A stretch of DNA of 64,000 nucleotides from Natrialba hulunbeirensis JCM 10989 (GTDB lineage Archaea > Halobacteriota > Halobacteria > Halobacteriales > Natrialbaceae): NCBI RefSeq assembly GCF_000337575.1, contig NZ_AOIM01000035.1, positions 111,498-175,497 on the forward strand, in the 5' to 3' direction. The notes under the pieces are model-generated. The model was not told where the DNA came from, made no database searches, and was given only the letters and a program-made list of their open reading frames with translations. Numbering within the stretch: the first letter of the stretch is position 1; each line of letters starts with the position of its first letter. Shown here piece by piece: positions 39,206-48,811 of the stretch. The position numbers were made by a program, and so were the translations under genes.

Positions 39206-42200
39206 ATGGCGCAAGCGGGAAATTCTGAACTTGTCGACGCGTTCGAGCAGTTCTTCCGCAACTACTACGACAACGAGATCAAGCAGCTTGCGCAGCAGTA
39301 TCCCAACGAACAGCGCTCGCTCCACGTCGACTGGCAAGAACTCTACCGATTCGATCCGGATCTAGCCGACGACATGCTGGCCCAGCCTGAGCAGCTTCAG
39401 CGCTACGCTGAGGAGGCCTTGCGGCTCTACGACCTGCCGATCGACGTCAGTCTCGGGCAAGCCCACGTCCGTATCAAGAATCTGCCCGAGACCGAGACAC
39501 CCGAGATCCGCGAGATTCGCGCGCGTGACATGAACTCGCTGGTCGAGGTTCACGGCATCGTCCGCAAGGCGACGGATGTCCGTCCCAAAATCGAGGAGGC
39601 AGCCTTCGAGTGCCAGCTCTGTGGCACGCTCAGCCGTGTTCCCCAGTCGAGCGGGGACTTTCAGGAACCCCACGAGTGTCAGGGCTGTGAGCGACAGGGG
39701 CCGTTCAAGGTCAACTTCGACCAGTCCGAGTTCGTCGACTCCCAAAAGCTTCGGATTCAGGAGAGTCCCGAGGGACTCCGTGGCGGCGAGACGCCACAGG
39801 CGCTCGACGTCCACGTTGAGGACGACATTACTGGCGAGGTCACGCCGGGCGATCACGTCTCCGCGACGGGTGTGCTCAGACTCGAACAACAGAGCAACCA
39901 GGGCGAGAAGACGCCGGTGTTCGACTTCTATATGGAGGGCATGTCCGTCGATATCGACGAAGAGCAGTTCGAGGACATGGACATCACCGACGAGGACAAG
40001 AAGCGAATCTACGAAATCTCGAATCGGGACGACGTTTACGAGAAGATGGTCGGCTCCATCGCGCCCTCCATCTACGGCTACGATCAGGAGAAACTCGCGA
40101 TGACGCTCCAGTTATTCTCGGGCGTTACGAAACACCTCCCCGACGGGTCGCGGATTCGTGGCGACCTGCATATGCTCCTTATAGGGGATCCAGGTACCGG
40201 AAAGAGTCAGATGATTGGTTACATCCAGAATATCGCGCCGCGATCCGTCTACACCTCCGGGAAGGGGTCGTCCTCGGCTGGTCTGACGGCCGCAGCTGTT
40301 CGCGACGACTTCGGCGACGGCCAGCAGTGGACACTCGAGGCCGGTGCGCTCGTCCTCGCCGATCAGGGAATTGCGGCGGTTGACGAACTCGACAAGATGC
40401 GGTGCGTGACTGGTGACACACTGGTTCATACTGGTGACGGCATTAAGCCGATCCGTGAACTCGCACACGAAGCGATACCGAGTGGTTCAATTGAAGAACT
40501 CGAGAACGGGCGAACGATCCGGGACGTTGACGTGGATGTCTTGACGATGACAGAGGATGGATCCATCGTCAAGCGCGACGTTTCAGCGATCCACGAGTAC
40601 GACGCACCTGATGAACTTCACGAGATTACGCTAGAGAGTGGGGAACAACTGACAACGACAGCCGATCACCCGTTCTTCGTTCTGAACGAGGGCAACCGGG
40701 AGGAACGCCAGGCACAGTATTTGAACGAAGACGATTGGATATTTGTTCCCGACACGATTCCCGCGACAGTGGCCGATGGCGGAGTCAGCGTACTCCCGTC
40801 TGGCAACGTTGAAACGGAAACGAGTCGACTATCCCCTTCGCACGGCGCGATCCTCGGATATATCGCCGGTGATGGCAATATCTTCTATGACCGTGACGAG
40901 GGGTGCTATGGCTTCCGCTTTACGAACAAAGAAGAGGAACTGCTGAGCGACTTCGAAGAGACGTGTACGAACGCGTTCAGTACCCAGGCTGTTCGCCATC
41001 CGAGCGAACAACGAGCTGACGGTGTCCAAACGGTTCGAGTACACGGAAAACAGTACGTCGACGAACTCCTCAAGTCCGGTGCGAACCTCGAAAACTACGA
41101 TGGAAAACGGCTCCCGGAGGCGGTAACAAGCGCGTCTCGCGAGACGAAATCTGCCTTTATTCGTGCGCTCGCGGATTCGGAGGGAACAGTTGACGAGCGC
41201 GCTGTCAAACTCTTTTCATCGAGCTATGAACTCTTGCTCGGAACGAAAATGTTGCTGCTCGAGTTCGGGATTTCGAGCCAGATCCAGACACGACCTCGAG
41301 ATGGCGGACGCGATCTGTTCATTCTTGCAATCACGTCCAGCGAATCGCTGGAAGCGTTCAAGCGTTCCATCGGATTTACACTTAAACGAAAACAGCACGC
41401 GTTGGAACGTGCCTGCGAGCGGACGACAGGAGACCGGACCATTCTCGACGTACTTCCGGAGTGTGGTGAACTGTTTGAACAGGCGCGGGGAGCACTTCGC
41501 CTCTATCAATCCGAGTGTGGTCTCGAAAATTGTTCAACCTACTGTAACTTCGAAAACGGGGACGCAAATGCGTCTCTTCGTCTCTCGAGAACAATACTCG
41601 AAGCGTTCGAGGGTCGGAAATTAGCTGCGAAAGAACATTACAGTGAGCTTGCATCTGAGGTGTCTTGGGAACGACTTGCTGAACTTCGGGAGCAATATCA
41701 CATTTCCCAACAGGAATTAGCTGCCGAGATGTCAATGTCACAGCAACAACTTTCGTCTCGGTGGGGTGGTGGTTTCGAACTTCGAGAACGAGTTCGTTAT
41801 CGACTTCGCGACTTGCTCGATACCCCGGCTTCAGTCGATCTCGATCCGCTTCGAGAGTTAATCGAGAGCGACGTAAAGTGGCGGCGTGTCGAAACTATTC
41901 GACGAATCGATTCTCGAGAGCACACCGATACCAGAGTCCGGGTTCTCGAACAACGCCTTGCCGATGAAATCGGTGCCGGAACCGTCGACTCGGTTCGTAA
42001 GTCGGCTCGGTCTCTGGTCGAAACAGAGAGTTCGGCTGAAACGTGGGATGAACTCCGAGTTCGGCTGGAAACGTATGGCATCTCATTCCAGCAGGTCGCT
42101 GCGGAGATGGATGTCGCAGGGTCGACCGTCTCACGATGGTTCTCTGGAACCGTCGATGTTGACAACTTCGAGGCCGTTAGATCCGTCTGCGAAGAATTAC

Positions 42201-43234
42201 TCAATACGAAGCGTCGTCGAATCTCAGGGCTTCTCCAGGAAATCGATCGACGTGATCAACCAAGAGTCTACGACCTCACGGTTGAGGGCACGCACAACTT
42301 CGTCGCCAACGGTATGGTCGTCCACAACTCTGAAGATCGCTCTGCCATGCACGAGGCCCTCGAGCAGCAGAAAATCTCGGTTTCCAAGGCCGGCATCAAC
42401 GCCACCCTCAAGTCCCGCTGTTCGCTGCTGGGTGCAGCGAACCCCAAGTACGGTCGCTTCGACCAGTACGAACCGATCAGCGAACAGATCGACCTCGAGC
42501 CGGCGCTCATCTCGCGGTTCGACCTGATCTTCACCGTCACGGACACGCCCGACGAGGAGAAAGACCGCAATCTCGCAGAGCACATCCTGACAACCAACTA
42601 CGCGGGTGAGCTAACCACCCAGCGCGAGCAGATGACTAACCTCGATGTCAGTCAGGACGAAATTGAGGAGATGACCGAACAGGTTGACCCGGAGATCGAC
42701 GCCGACCTCCTTCGGAAGTACATCGCCTTCTCCAAGCAGAACTGTCACCCGCGGATGACCGAGGAAGCCCGCGAGTCGATCCGGGACTTCTACGTCAATC
42801 TTCGCTCGAAGGGGACCGACGAGGACGCAGCCGTTCCCGTCACTGCCCGAAAGCTCGAAGCGCTGGTTCGTCTCTCGGAAGCGAGTGCGCGTGTCCGACT
42901 CTCGGATACGGTTGAGCAATCCGACGCGGATCGAGTCATCGAAATCGTCCGCTCGTGTCTCCAGGACGTCGGTGTCGACCCAGAAACGGGCGAGTTCGAC
43001 GCCGACATCGTCGAAGCGGGAACCTCGAAGTCTCAGCGCGACCGGATCAAGAACCTGAAACAGTTGATCAGCGACATCGAAGAAGAGTACGACGACGGCG
43101 CGCCGGTCGACATCGTCATGGATCGCGCAGAGGAAATCGGTATGGATCACTCGAAGGCCGAACACGAGATCGAGAAGCTAAAGCAGAAAGGCGAGGTCTA
43201 CGAGCCGAGTACGGATAATCTACGAACGACGTAA
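39206..43234 (+). CDS. mcm: replicative helicase MCM, interrupted by an intein
   Basis: The 1342-residue precursor should splice to a 700-residue MCM, the hexameric 3'-5' replicative helicase. N-extein: zinc motif CQLC ... CQGC near residues 137-165, Walker A GDPGTGKSQ near 330, and Walker B VLADQGIAAVDELDKMR ending at residue 399. The intein fills residues 400-1041. The C-extein resumes with SEDRSAMHEALEQQ, AANPKYGRF, the arginine-finger region LISRFDLIF, and a C-terminal winged helix. The insertion sits right after Walker B, so unspliced protein could not hydrolyse ATP. Splicing is therefore presumably essential for replication. Confidence 0.96.
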   Translation: MAQAGNSELVDAFEQFFRNYYDNEIKQLAQQYPNEQRSLHVDWQELYRFDPDLADDMLAQPEQLQRYAEEALRLYDLPIDVSLGQAHVRIKNLPETETPEIREIRARDMNSLVEVHGIVRKATDVRPKIEEAAFECQLCGTLSRVPQSSGDFQEPHECQGCERQGPFKVNFDQSEFVDSQKLRIQESPEGLRGGETPQALDVHVEDDITGEVTPGDHVSATGVLRLEQQSNQGEKTPVFDFYMEGMSVDIDEEQFEDMDITDEDKKRIYEISNRDDVYEKMVGSIAPSIYGYDQEKLAMTLQLFSGVTKHLPDGSRIRGDLHMLLIGDPGTGKSQMIGYIQNIAPRSVYTSGKGSSSAGLTAAAVRDDFGDGQQWTLEAGALVLADQGIAAVDELDKMRCVTGDTLVHTGDGIKPIRELAHEAIPSGSIEELENGRTIRDVDVDVLTMTEDGSIVKRDVSAIHEYDAPDELHEITLESGEQLTTTADHPFFVLNEGNREERQAQYLNEDDWIFVPDTIPATVADGGVSVLPSGNVETETSRLSPSHGAILGYIAGDGNIFYDRDEGCYGFRFTNKEEELLSDFEETCTNAFSTQAVRHPSEQRADGVQTVRVHGKQYVDELLKSGANLENYDGKRLPEAVTSASRETKSAFIRALADSEGTVDERAVKLFSSSYELLLGTKMLLLEFGISSQIQTRPRDGGRDLFILAITSSESLEAFKRSIGFTLKRKQHALERACERTTGDRTILDVLPECGELFEQARGALRLYQSECGLENCSTYCNFENGDANASLRLSRTILEAFEGRKLAAKEHYSELASEVSWERLAELREQYHISQQELAAEMSMSQQQLSSRWGGGFELRERVRYRLRDLLDTPASVDLDPLRELIESDVKWRRVETIRRIDSREHTDTRVRVLEQRLADEIGAGTVDSVRKSARSLVETESSAETWDELRVRLETYGISFQQVAAEMDVAGSTVSRWFSGTVDVDNFEAVRSVCEELLNTKRRRISGLLQEIDRRDQPRVYDLTVEGTHNFVANGMVVHNSEDRSAMHEALEQQKISVSKAGINATLKSRCSLLGAANPKYGRFDQYEPISEQIDLEPALISRFDLIFTVTDTPDEEKDRNLAEHILTTNYAGELTTQREQMTNLDVSQDEIEEMTEQVDPEIDADLLRKYIAFSKQNCHPRMTEEARESIRDFYVNLRSKGTDEDAAVPVTARKLEALVRLSEASARVRLSDTVEQSDADRVIEIVRSCLQDVGVDPETGEFDADIVEAGTSKSQRDRIKNLKQLISDIEEEYDDGAPVDIVMDRAEEIGMDHSKAEHEIEKLKQKGEVYEPSTDNLRTT
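40403..42328 (+). mobile_element. MCM intein with DOD homing endonuclease and two HTH-like segments
   Basis: The 642-residue intein starts with Cys (block A CVTGDTLVHTGDG), has block B TTTADHPFFVLN, and ends with VEGTHNFVANGMVVHN before Ser+1, so all nucleophiles for protein splicing are present. The LAGLIDADG-type motifs ILGYIAGDGNIF and FIRALADSEGTV (precursor residues about 550-560 and 650-662) keep an acidic residue each, so the endonuclease may be active. Two helix-turn-helix-like segments follow at about 822-856 (HISQQELAAEMSMSQQQL) and 947-986 (ISFQQVAAEMDVAGSTVSRW). The DNA is visibly less GC-rich than the flanking extein. Confidence 0.95.
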
Positions 43235-43291
43235 CGAATCGACTTCTCTGCTATCATCGTCAACGGCTGCGCCCAGTCGATCTGTTCGAGA

Positions 43292-44290
43292 CTACTCAGA
43301 TGCTGACTCGATTTCGGATTCTGTCTCGCTCTTTGTCTCTGTCTCTGTCTCTGTCTCCGACTCCGACCTTGACTTTGACTCTGTCTCTGTCTCGAGTGCC
43401 CGAAGTTTCTTGACTGTCGCTCGGATCGTTGTGGCTGCGACGTCTGCGACAGCAGCAGCGTCGGCCTGCGTGATGGTTGGCCACTCATCGCGTTCACCGG
43501 CAGCATGGTAGAGACAGGCTGCGGCGACGCCGCTTGGGTTGCTGCCACAGATTCGGTTTGCCTGCTGTAGTGCGGTGACGTGTTCGTGTGCGCGTCGCTC
43601 GGTAGGCATCTCGAGATCGAGTTCTGAGGCGAACCGTGGGAGATAGTGAGTGGGATCGATCGGTCCGGTTTCGAGTCCGAGCTCGCGATTGAGGGCGGAA
43701 TAGGCGGCTTTGAGTTCGGCTTCGTCTGCGGATGCGACGGTAAGGATTTCGTCGATCGTTCGTGGGAGGTCGTGGATACGACAGATTGCGTAGACGACTG
43801 CAGCGGCAAAGCCTTCGAGTGAGCGACCCTGGAGGAGATTTTCGGATTGGGCGCTGTCGAACAGGGCACAGGCCTGCTCGGTGATGGGGTCGGTTAGCGA
43901 TAGTCGGGCGACGATGCATTTGATTTCGTTGAACGCACGAATCTGGTTGTACTCTGCTTTCGTTCCGATCTGTGAACGGGTGTGTTCGCGCTGCAGCCTG
44001 GTGAGCTGGCGGCGCTTGCGGCCGGTGATTCGTGTGCTCCGGTCGAACTGTGACCCGGGCCCGTATCCGATCATCGTTGACAGCCCCCGGTCGTGTCGTG
44101 AGCGAGTGAGCGGGGCACCGGTTCGGCGACGATCAGTCGGATCGTCGGCAAAAGACCGCCACTCAGGGCCACGATCGATCGGATCAGTGTCAACGACGGC
44201 ACCACACTCCTCGCAGATCGTTTCCGTTTCGCGCTCCCGGAGTATTCCATCGCACTCCGGACAGTGAGTCGACGAATCGTTGCGCTCCAT
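43292..44290 (-). CDS. tfb: transcription initiation factor TFB with acidic Glu/Ser/Thr tail
   Basis: This 332-residue TFIIB homologue has the N-terminal zinc ribbon (Cys10, Cys13, Cys26, Cys29), a B-reader region (GPEWRSFADDPTDRRRTGAPLT ... DRGLSTMIG) and two cyclin folds. TFB recruits RNA polymerase to TATA/TBP complexes. Haloarchaea have several TFBs that direct different gene sets. After the second cyclin fold it carries a 35-residue tail of alternating Glu, Thr and Ser encoded by a GTCTCT-type repeat, absent from standard TFBs. The ATG lies about 40 bases downstream of a TTTAAA element at 44332-44337 read on this strand. Confidence 0.93.
   Translation of the reverse strand: MERNDSSTHCPECDGILRERETETICEECGAVVDTDPIDRGPEWRSFADDPTDRRRTGAPLTRSRHDRGLSTMIGYGPGSQFDRSTRITGRKRRQLTRLQREHTRSQIGTKAEYNQIRAFNEIKCIVARLSLTDPITEQACALFDSAQSENLLQGRSLEGFAAAVVYAICRIHDLPRTIDEILTVASADEAELKAAYSALNRELGLETGPIDPTHYLPRFASELDLEMPTERRAHEHVTALQQANRICGSNPSGVAAACLYHAAGERDEWPTITQADAAAVADVAATTIRATVKKLRALETETESKSRSESETETETETKSETESEIESASE
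43316..43393. repeat. GTCTCT-type hexanucleotide repeat within the tfb 3' end
   Basis: Imperfect runs of GTCTCT/GACTCT (plus strand) fill the last codons of tfb, with the cleanest block at 43333-43357. In frame they encode the Glu-Thr-Glu-Ser tail. Slippage in such a repeat would lengthen or shorten the tail in steps of two residues. Confidence 0.75.
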
Positions 44291-44479
44291 TGGTTATATC
44301 GCTTCATTCTAGTCTGGGGCCGGAATACTATTTAAAGTAATCGAATGGTTGGAAACATAACACCATTGTGGTGGGGAGCGGCTACGCTGAGACAGACACC
44401 GCTCGTCGTTGTGAGTAGCAGTAGACAGACTGAACACACGTCGAGACAGCGTGTGTGGTCCACGACCGATCTAAACGGT

Positions 44480-45061
44480 CTACGGGGCGAACGCAATTTC
44501 GTCGCCCGCAAGTACCTCGCCAAACAGCCAGGCAGCGTGGTCGAGGGCGTACTCGTGATGGTCGTCCTCGAGTGCACCGATACAGTCTTCGATCATGAGC
44601 GGTCGGAAGTCTCGGAGGCCGGCGCTGCCGCCAGTGTGGAGCACGCAGACGTTCGCGAGCGTGCCACAGATGACCAGGTCGTCTATCCCACGAGCATTCA
44701 ACCAGCCCTCGAGTTCGGTGTTGTAAAAGGCGTCGTAGGTGTGCTTTTCGACGACGTGGTCGTCGGGATGAACGTCGAGTTCGTCCACGATTTCGGCCTC
44801 CCAGGAGTCTTCGAGGACGTGTTCGCCCCACTGCTCGAACTCGTTGTAGTAGTGCGCCCCATCGAACTGCTCCGGTGGGTGGACGTCCCTGGTGTAGACG
44901 ATGCGCGCACCCGCGTCGCGAGCGTGATCGACGAGTTCGGCGACTGGTTCGATGACTTCCTCGCTGCCGGGCGCATACAACGCCCCGTCTGGGTGACAGA
45001 ACCCGTTTTGCATATCGACGACGATGACGGCCGTACGGTCTGGCTCCAGCGTGACAGACAT
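44480..45061 (-). CDS. isochorismatase-family cysteine hydrolase, probable nicotinamidase
   Basis: This 193-residue protein has the catalytic triad of the family: Asp16 (VVDMQNGF), Lys106 (VVEKHTYDAF) and Cys139 (CGTLANVCVLHTGG). Members include nicotinamidase, which deamidates nicotinamide to nicotinate. The metal-binding Asp and His of nicotinamidases are plausibly at 60-61 (DVH). Two genes further on lies nicotinate phosphoribosyltransferase, which uses nicotinate, so NAD salvage is the best guess. The start codon was set at MSVTLEPDRTAV; a frame 45 bases longer was rejected. It is divergent from the first HVO_1808-like gene. Confidence 0.82.
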   Translation of the reverse strand: MSVTLEPDRTAVIVVDMQNGFCHPDGALYAPGSEEVIEPVAELVDHARDAGARIVYTRDVHPPEQFDGAHYYNEFEQWGEHVLEDSWEAEIVDELDVHPDDHVVEKHTYDAFYNTELEGWLNARGIDDLVICGTLANVCVLHTGGSAGLRDFRPLMIEDCIGALEDDHHEYALDHAAWLFGEVLAGDEIAFAP

Positions 45062-45170
45062 ACGTGATGGTACGAACGCTTCTGTCAAAACGTTCGCGGC
45101 GAGCACGTTCGCTTCGGCCGACCGTCGCTCTTTTCACGATTGCTTTCGTACAGGTTCGCATCTATACCCG

Positions 45171-46961
45171 ATGAATTCGACGCGAACGCGGCGTATGGCG
45201 GGTCTTGCCCTCCTTGCAGCACTCGTCCTCCTCGTTGCTGCGATCGGTGGTGTTGCTATCTTTTCCCCGGGTGAAGATCCGGGTCCGGGGCCCGACTCTG
45301 ACTCGGGTGCCAGCGATCACGAGCAGAACGGACTCGAGTCGGAGGTCCCACAGGAGGACCGACCGGAGGATCCGTCTACGACTGAGACAATCGGCTACGT
45401 CGACGGCTACTGGTACGACGATGAGTTACCGGTCGACGACCGTGCGGACGCCGTCGTCGAGTCGGACGAGCTGGACGCCGTCGTCGCCCGGTCGATGGCG
45501 CGCGTCGAACTCATCCGTAACCTGACCTTTCAGGATGAGGCTGACGTCGATGTCATCTCCCGCGAGGAGTATCAGACGGAACACGGCGACATGTTCGCGA
45601 ACGTGACTGGCGACGAGCGCCTTCAGCAGAACGTCAACTACGAGGCGCTGTTCATGGTCGACCGCGAGACCGACGCGACCGAGGCGTTCGAGTCGCTCTA
45701 CGGCGGTGCCGTCGACGGCTTCTACGATCCGGCGACCGACGAAATCGTTATCGTCTCGGACAGTCCCGACTCGCCAGAACTGGATGAAGTCGTGCTGGGC
45801 CACGAGTTACTCCATGCCTTGCAGGACCAGCACTTCGACCTCCGGAGCTACGACCGCGAGACGATCGACCAGGATAACGCCAAGAACGGCCTCATCGAGG
45901 GCGACGCGGTCTGGGTCGACACTACGTACGAACAGCGATGTGCGGCGGACTGGGATTGTCTCCAGCCAGAGCGCATCCCGCCTGCTCCGGACGATCTCAA
46001 CTGGGGGCTGTACCTCACTATCTACCAGCCCTACGACGACGGCCCCGACTACGTCGACTACCTGCTCGAACAGGACGGTTGGGATGCCGTCGACGCAGCC
46101 TACGACGACCCACCTGCGAGCAGTTCCGAAGTGATCCGGCCGGGCGACGACCGGGACCCGGTTGCGATCGAGATCGAGGATCGATCGAACGACGAGTGGA
46201 CCCAACTCGAGTTGGACGGCGACGACGTTGCGACCGAATCCGTCGGTGAAGCGGGGATGGTTGCGATGTTCGCCGGCGGTGCGTTCGACGACATGCGACC
46301 GACGGTACTCGAGCAGGCTGACATCCTCGGCTCCGGGATGGGGTACGAGTTCGATCACGCCATCACCGACGGCTGGGCGGGCGACGAACTGGTGACCTAC
46401 GTCGCGACGAACGACGGGGAGACCGTGACCGCTGACGATGTCGACGACACTGGCTACGTCTGGCAGACTGAGTGGACCTCCGACGAGGACGCCGCACAGT
46501 TCGCCGACGCGTACACCGAGTTGCTCGAACTGTACAACGGCGGCCAGGCCGACGACTCGGCAGATACCTACGTGATCGACGACGGCTTCCCCGGTGCGTA
46601 CCACGTCGACCAGGACGGTGAGACGGTGACCATCGTCCGCGCACCGACCATCGACGACCTCGATGCGCTCGACGCGGGCGCTGTCCCGGGCAGTGCGGAC
46701 GCGTCTAGCTCGAACTCGAGCGGCGCTGACTCGACCGCGGCCAGTACTACCGACGAACAGGAGGGCGCTGTGCTTGCAGGACTCAACCCTGGCTTCGGAA
46801 CAGTGACGGCCGTCTTCGTGTCCGTCGCGCTCGCAGGAACCGTTGGCTGGCTCGTCATCCTCGGTACGCGCGCTCGGTCACGGGGACACTCGAGTCCATC
46901 CGGGTCGGCCGCACACGGCGCACGTCCCGTAGCGGTGGTCGTAAAGCCGACGAAGCTTTGA
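45171..46961 (+). CDS. HVO_1808-like surface protein, membrane-anchored HExxH protein
   Basis: This 596-residue protein has an N-terminal membrane segment (MAGLALLAALVLLVAAIGG), a long acidic extracellular part and a C-terminal span (VTAVFVSVALAGTVGWLVILG) followed by a basic tail. I recognise it as related to the Haloferax surface protein HVO_1808. VLGHELLHALQDQHFD contains HExxH at His211-Glu212-His215, followed by a helical region with ENGD-like acidic residues, as in zinc metallopeptidases. A paralogue follows after 24 bases, so the two are likely one transcript. Protease activity is inferred from the motif. Confidence 0.8.
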   Translation: MNSTRTRRMAGLALLAALVLLVAAIGGVAIFSPGEDPGPGPDSDSGASDHEQNGLESEVPQEDRPEDPSTTETIGYVDGYWYDDELPVDDRADAVVESDELDAVVARSMARVELIRNLTFQDEADVDVISREEYQTEHGDMFANVTGDERLQQNVNYEALFMVDRETDATEAFESLYGGAVDGFYDPATDEIVIVSDSPDSPELDEVVLGHELLHALQDQHFDLRSYDRETIDQDNAKNGLIEGDAVWVDTTYEQRCAADWDCLQPERIPPAPDDLNWGLYLTIYQPYDDGPDYVDYLLEQDGWDAVDAAYDDPPASSSEVIRPGDDRDPVAIEIEDRSNDEWTQLELDGDDVATESVGEAGMVAMFAGGAFDDMRPTVLEQADILGSGMGYEFDHAITDGWAGDELVTYVATNDGETVTADDVDDTGYVWQTEWTSDEDAAQFADAYTELLELYNGGQADDSADTYVIDDGFPGAYHVDQDGETVTIVRAPTIDDLDALDAGAVPGSADASSSNSSGADSTAASTTDEQEGAVLAGLNPGFGTVTAVFVSVALAGTVGWLVILGTRARSRGHSSPSGSAAHGARPVAVVVKPTKL

Positions 46962-46985
46962 TCGCACCGGCGAAAGCGAGACTCG

Positions 46986-48689
46986 ATGACGAAGCGACGG
47001 GGCTCGGACTCTCGGCAGGTGGTCGGCGGACGACTGCGTACTCGAGTACGAAGCCTGCCGCTGGGACTCGTCGCTATTGTACTTCTCGTTCTGCTTGCGG
47101 GCTGTACGCTTCCAGCGTCGCCGGATCAGTTCGGGACTGACCGCGAGTACGGCGATCTCGGCGAGTACTCGCCCGAGGACACGTTCGCGTTCGACGAGGA
47201 GGCCACGGCCGAACTCAGCGAGGCCGAACTCGAGCAGGCCAAGTATCGCGCGATGGCCCGCATCGAAGTCGTCCGCGAATTGCGGTTCGAGCACGACGTC
47301 GAACTTGAGGTGATCACTCGTGAGGAATATCGCGAGCAACGTGGTGAGTCCGGCACTGCGTCGCCGTTCGTCAACGAGTTCTGGCGCGGGACGTTCGTCG
47401 TCGACGGTGAGACGGACGCGAATCAGGAACTCGACGCCCTCTACGGCGCTTCAGTCCAGGGCTATTACACCGACGACCGGATTGTCATCGTCACCGACCC
47501 AGCGAACGATGGTGTCCGAATCGATCGCGACACGCTGGTACACGAACTCGTCCACGCGCTGCAGGACCAGCACTTCGGCCTCGCACGCGAGGGTGAGACG
47601 CTCGACGAGCGCCGTGCCGAACTCGGCTTGATCGAGGGGGAAGCGAACTACGTGCCGGAGCTGTACGACGAGCGCTGTGGCGAGCAGTGGCACTGTCTCG
47701 CTGCCAGTGTTCCGACGGATGCGTCTACTCCCGAAGCGGACGATGGCACTGGGGGTGAAGCCGATGTCGATGGCGATGGCGATGGCGATGCCAATTCCGA
47801 TACCGACGCCGATACCGATACCAACGAGATCAACTCCGGGCTCTTTCTCTCCATCTACGCTCCCTACGCCATGGGGCCGGAGTTCGTCGCCACCCTCCAC
47901 GACCGCGGCGGCTGGGATGCTGTCGACGCGGCCTACGACGACCGGCCGACGAGCACGGCACAACTGATCGACCCCGAGCGCTACCCCGACGACCCAGTCA
48001 CCGTCGACGTTCCCGACCGCTCCGATGCGGCGTGGGAACCGATCACAGTCGGCGGCGAGAGTGACGAACCGCGGACCGACACCGTCGGCGAGGCAACACT
48101 GTTCGCGACGCTGTGGGCCAACGGCGTCATCGACCGGCCGCTCACTGCGGGCGCACCCGAGCACTCGCCGTACAACTACTCGGCACCCGAAACCAGTGGG
48201 TGGGCCGGCGATACGTTTCAGGTGTACCAACAGGTGAGTACGGACGGGGACGAAGGTACGAACGCGAACACAGACGCGGATGGGGGCGAAGGCGGGAGTG
48301 ACGACGACCACGAGCACCACGACTCACAGCACGCCTTCGTCTGGCAACTCACCTGGGACACCCCCAACGATGCGGCCACCTTCGCCGACGCCTACCGGAC
48401 CCTTCTCGCCACCCACGGTGCAACGCTCGAGGACTCGAACTCACCCGTGCCCGGAGCGCAGCAAACGATCCACCACCTCCCCGACAACGACCCGTTCGCC
48501 GGCGGCTATGCCGTCTCAGTCTCTGACGACACGGTAACCATCGTCGGCGCGCCGTCGACAGCAGCACTCGAGTCCGTCCACGACACGGTCCCCACACCGA
48601 CGCCCGACTCCACAGCGGCCACCGCTTCTCCGCCCGCCCGCGCTGGTGGTGCAGGACCGTACTCGAGTCCGGTTCCATCCGCACCATAA
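46986..48689 (+). CDS. HVO_1808-like surface lipoprotein with HExxH motif
   Basis: This 567-residue paralogue of the preceding gene begins with an export signal ending in a lipobox (LLVLLAGCTL), so it is lipid-anchored rather than membrane-spanning. The shared motifs are AMARIEVVRELRFE, REEYREQ, and LVHELVHALQDQHFG with HExxH at His186, Glu187 and His190. It has an acidic insertion near residues 250-277 encoded by GATGGC/GATACC hexamer repeats (about 47763-47822), and a second near 415-440. The duplication and different anchors suggest the two proteins act side by side on the cell surface. Confidence 0.8.
   Translation: MTKRRGSDSRQVVGGRLRTRVRSLPLGLVAIVLLVLLAGCTLPASPDQFGTDREYGDLGEYSPEDTFAFDEEATAELSEAELEQAKYRAMARIEVVRELRFEHDVELEVITREEYREQRGESGTASPFVNEFWRGTFVVDGETDANQELDALYGASVQGYYTDDRIVIVTDPANDGVRIDRDTLVHELVHALQDQHFGLAREGETLDERRAELGLIEGEANYVPELYDERCGEQWHCLAASVPTDASTPEADDGTGGEADVDGDGDGDANSDTDADTDTNEINSGLFLSIYAPYAMGPEFVATLHDRGGWDAVDAAYDDRPTSTAQLIDPERYPDDPVTVDVPDRSDAAWEPITVGGESDEPRTDTVGEATLFATLWANGVIDRPLTAGAPEHSPYNYSAPETSGWAGDTFQVYQQVSTDGDEGTNANTDADGGEGGSDDDHEHHDSQHAFVWQLTWDTPNDAATFADAYRTLLATHGATLEDSNSPVPGAQQTIHHLPDNDPFAGGYAVSVSDDTVTIVGAPSTAALESVHDTVPTPTPDSTAATASPPARAGGAGPYSSPVPSAP
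47763..47822. repeat. short in-frame hexamer repeat (GATGGC, then GATACC)
   Basis: The stretch reads as four GATGGC-like units and then several GATACC/GACGCC-like units, and encodes an Asp-Gly then Asp-Thr run in the surface lipoprotein. It is a local expansion of an acidic linker. Confidence 0.65.
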
Positions 48690-48811
48690 TCTGTCTGCTT
48701 CACCAGCCCCACTCCTGTACGCTCTCTGCCAGCGTACAATCGCCCGCCACAACGAAGCCGAAATCGACCGGAGACGGGTAGATTTTTGGCTTCGCGCAGG
48801 AAATCGACGCT

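Noticed and set aside
39206-43234. Frameshift or two separate genes in the mcm locus, because of its 1342-residue length
   Set aside because: The extra 642 residues have all splicing motifs of an intein, and the two exteins join to a normal 700-residue MCM in frame.
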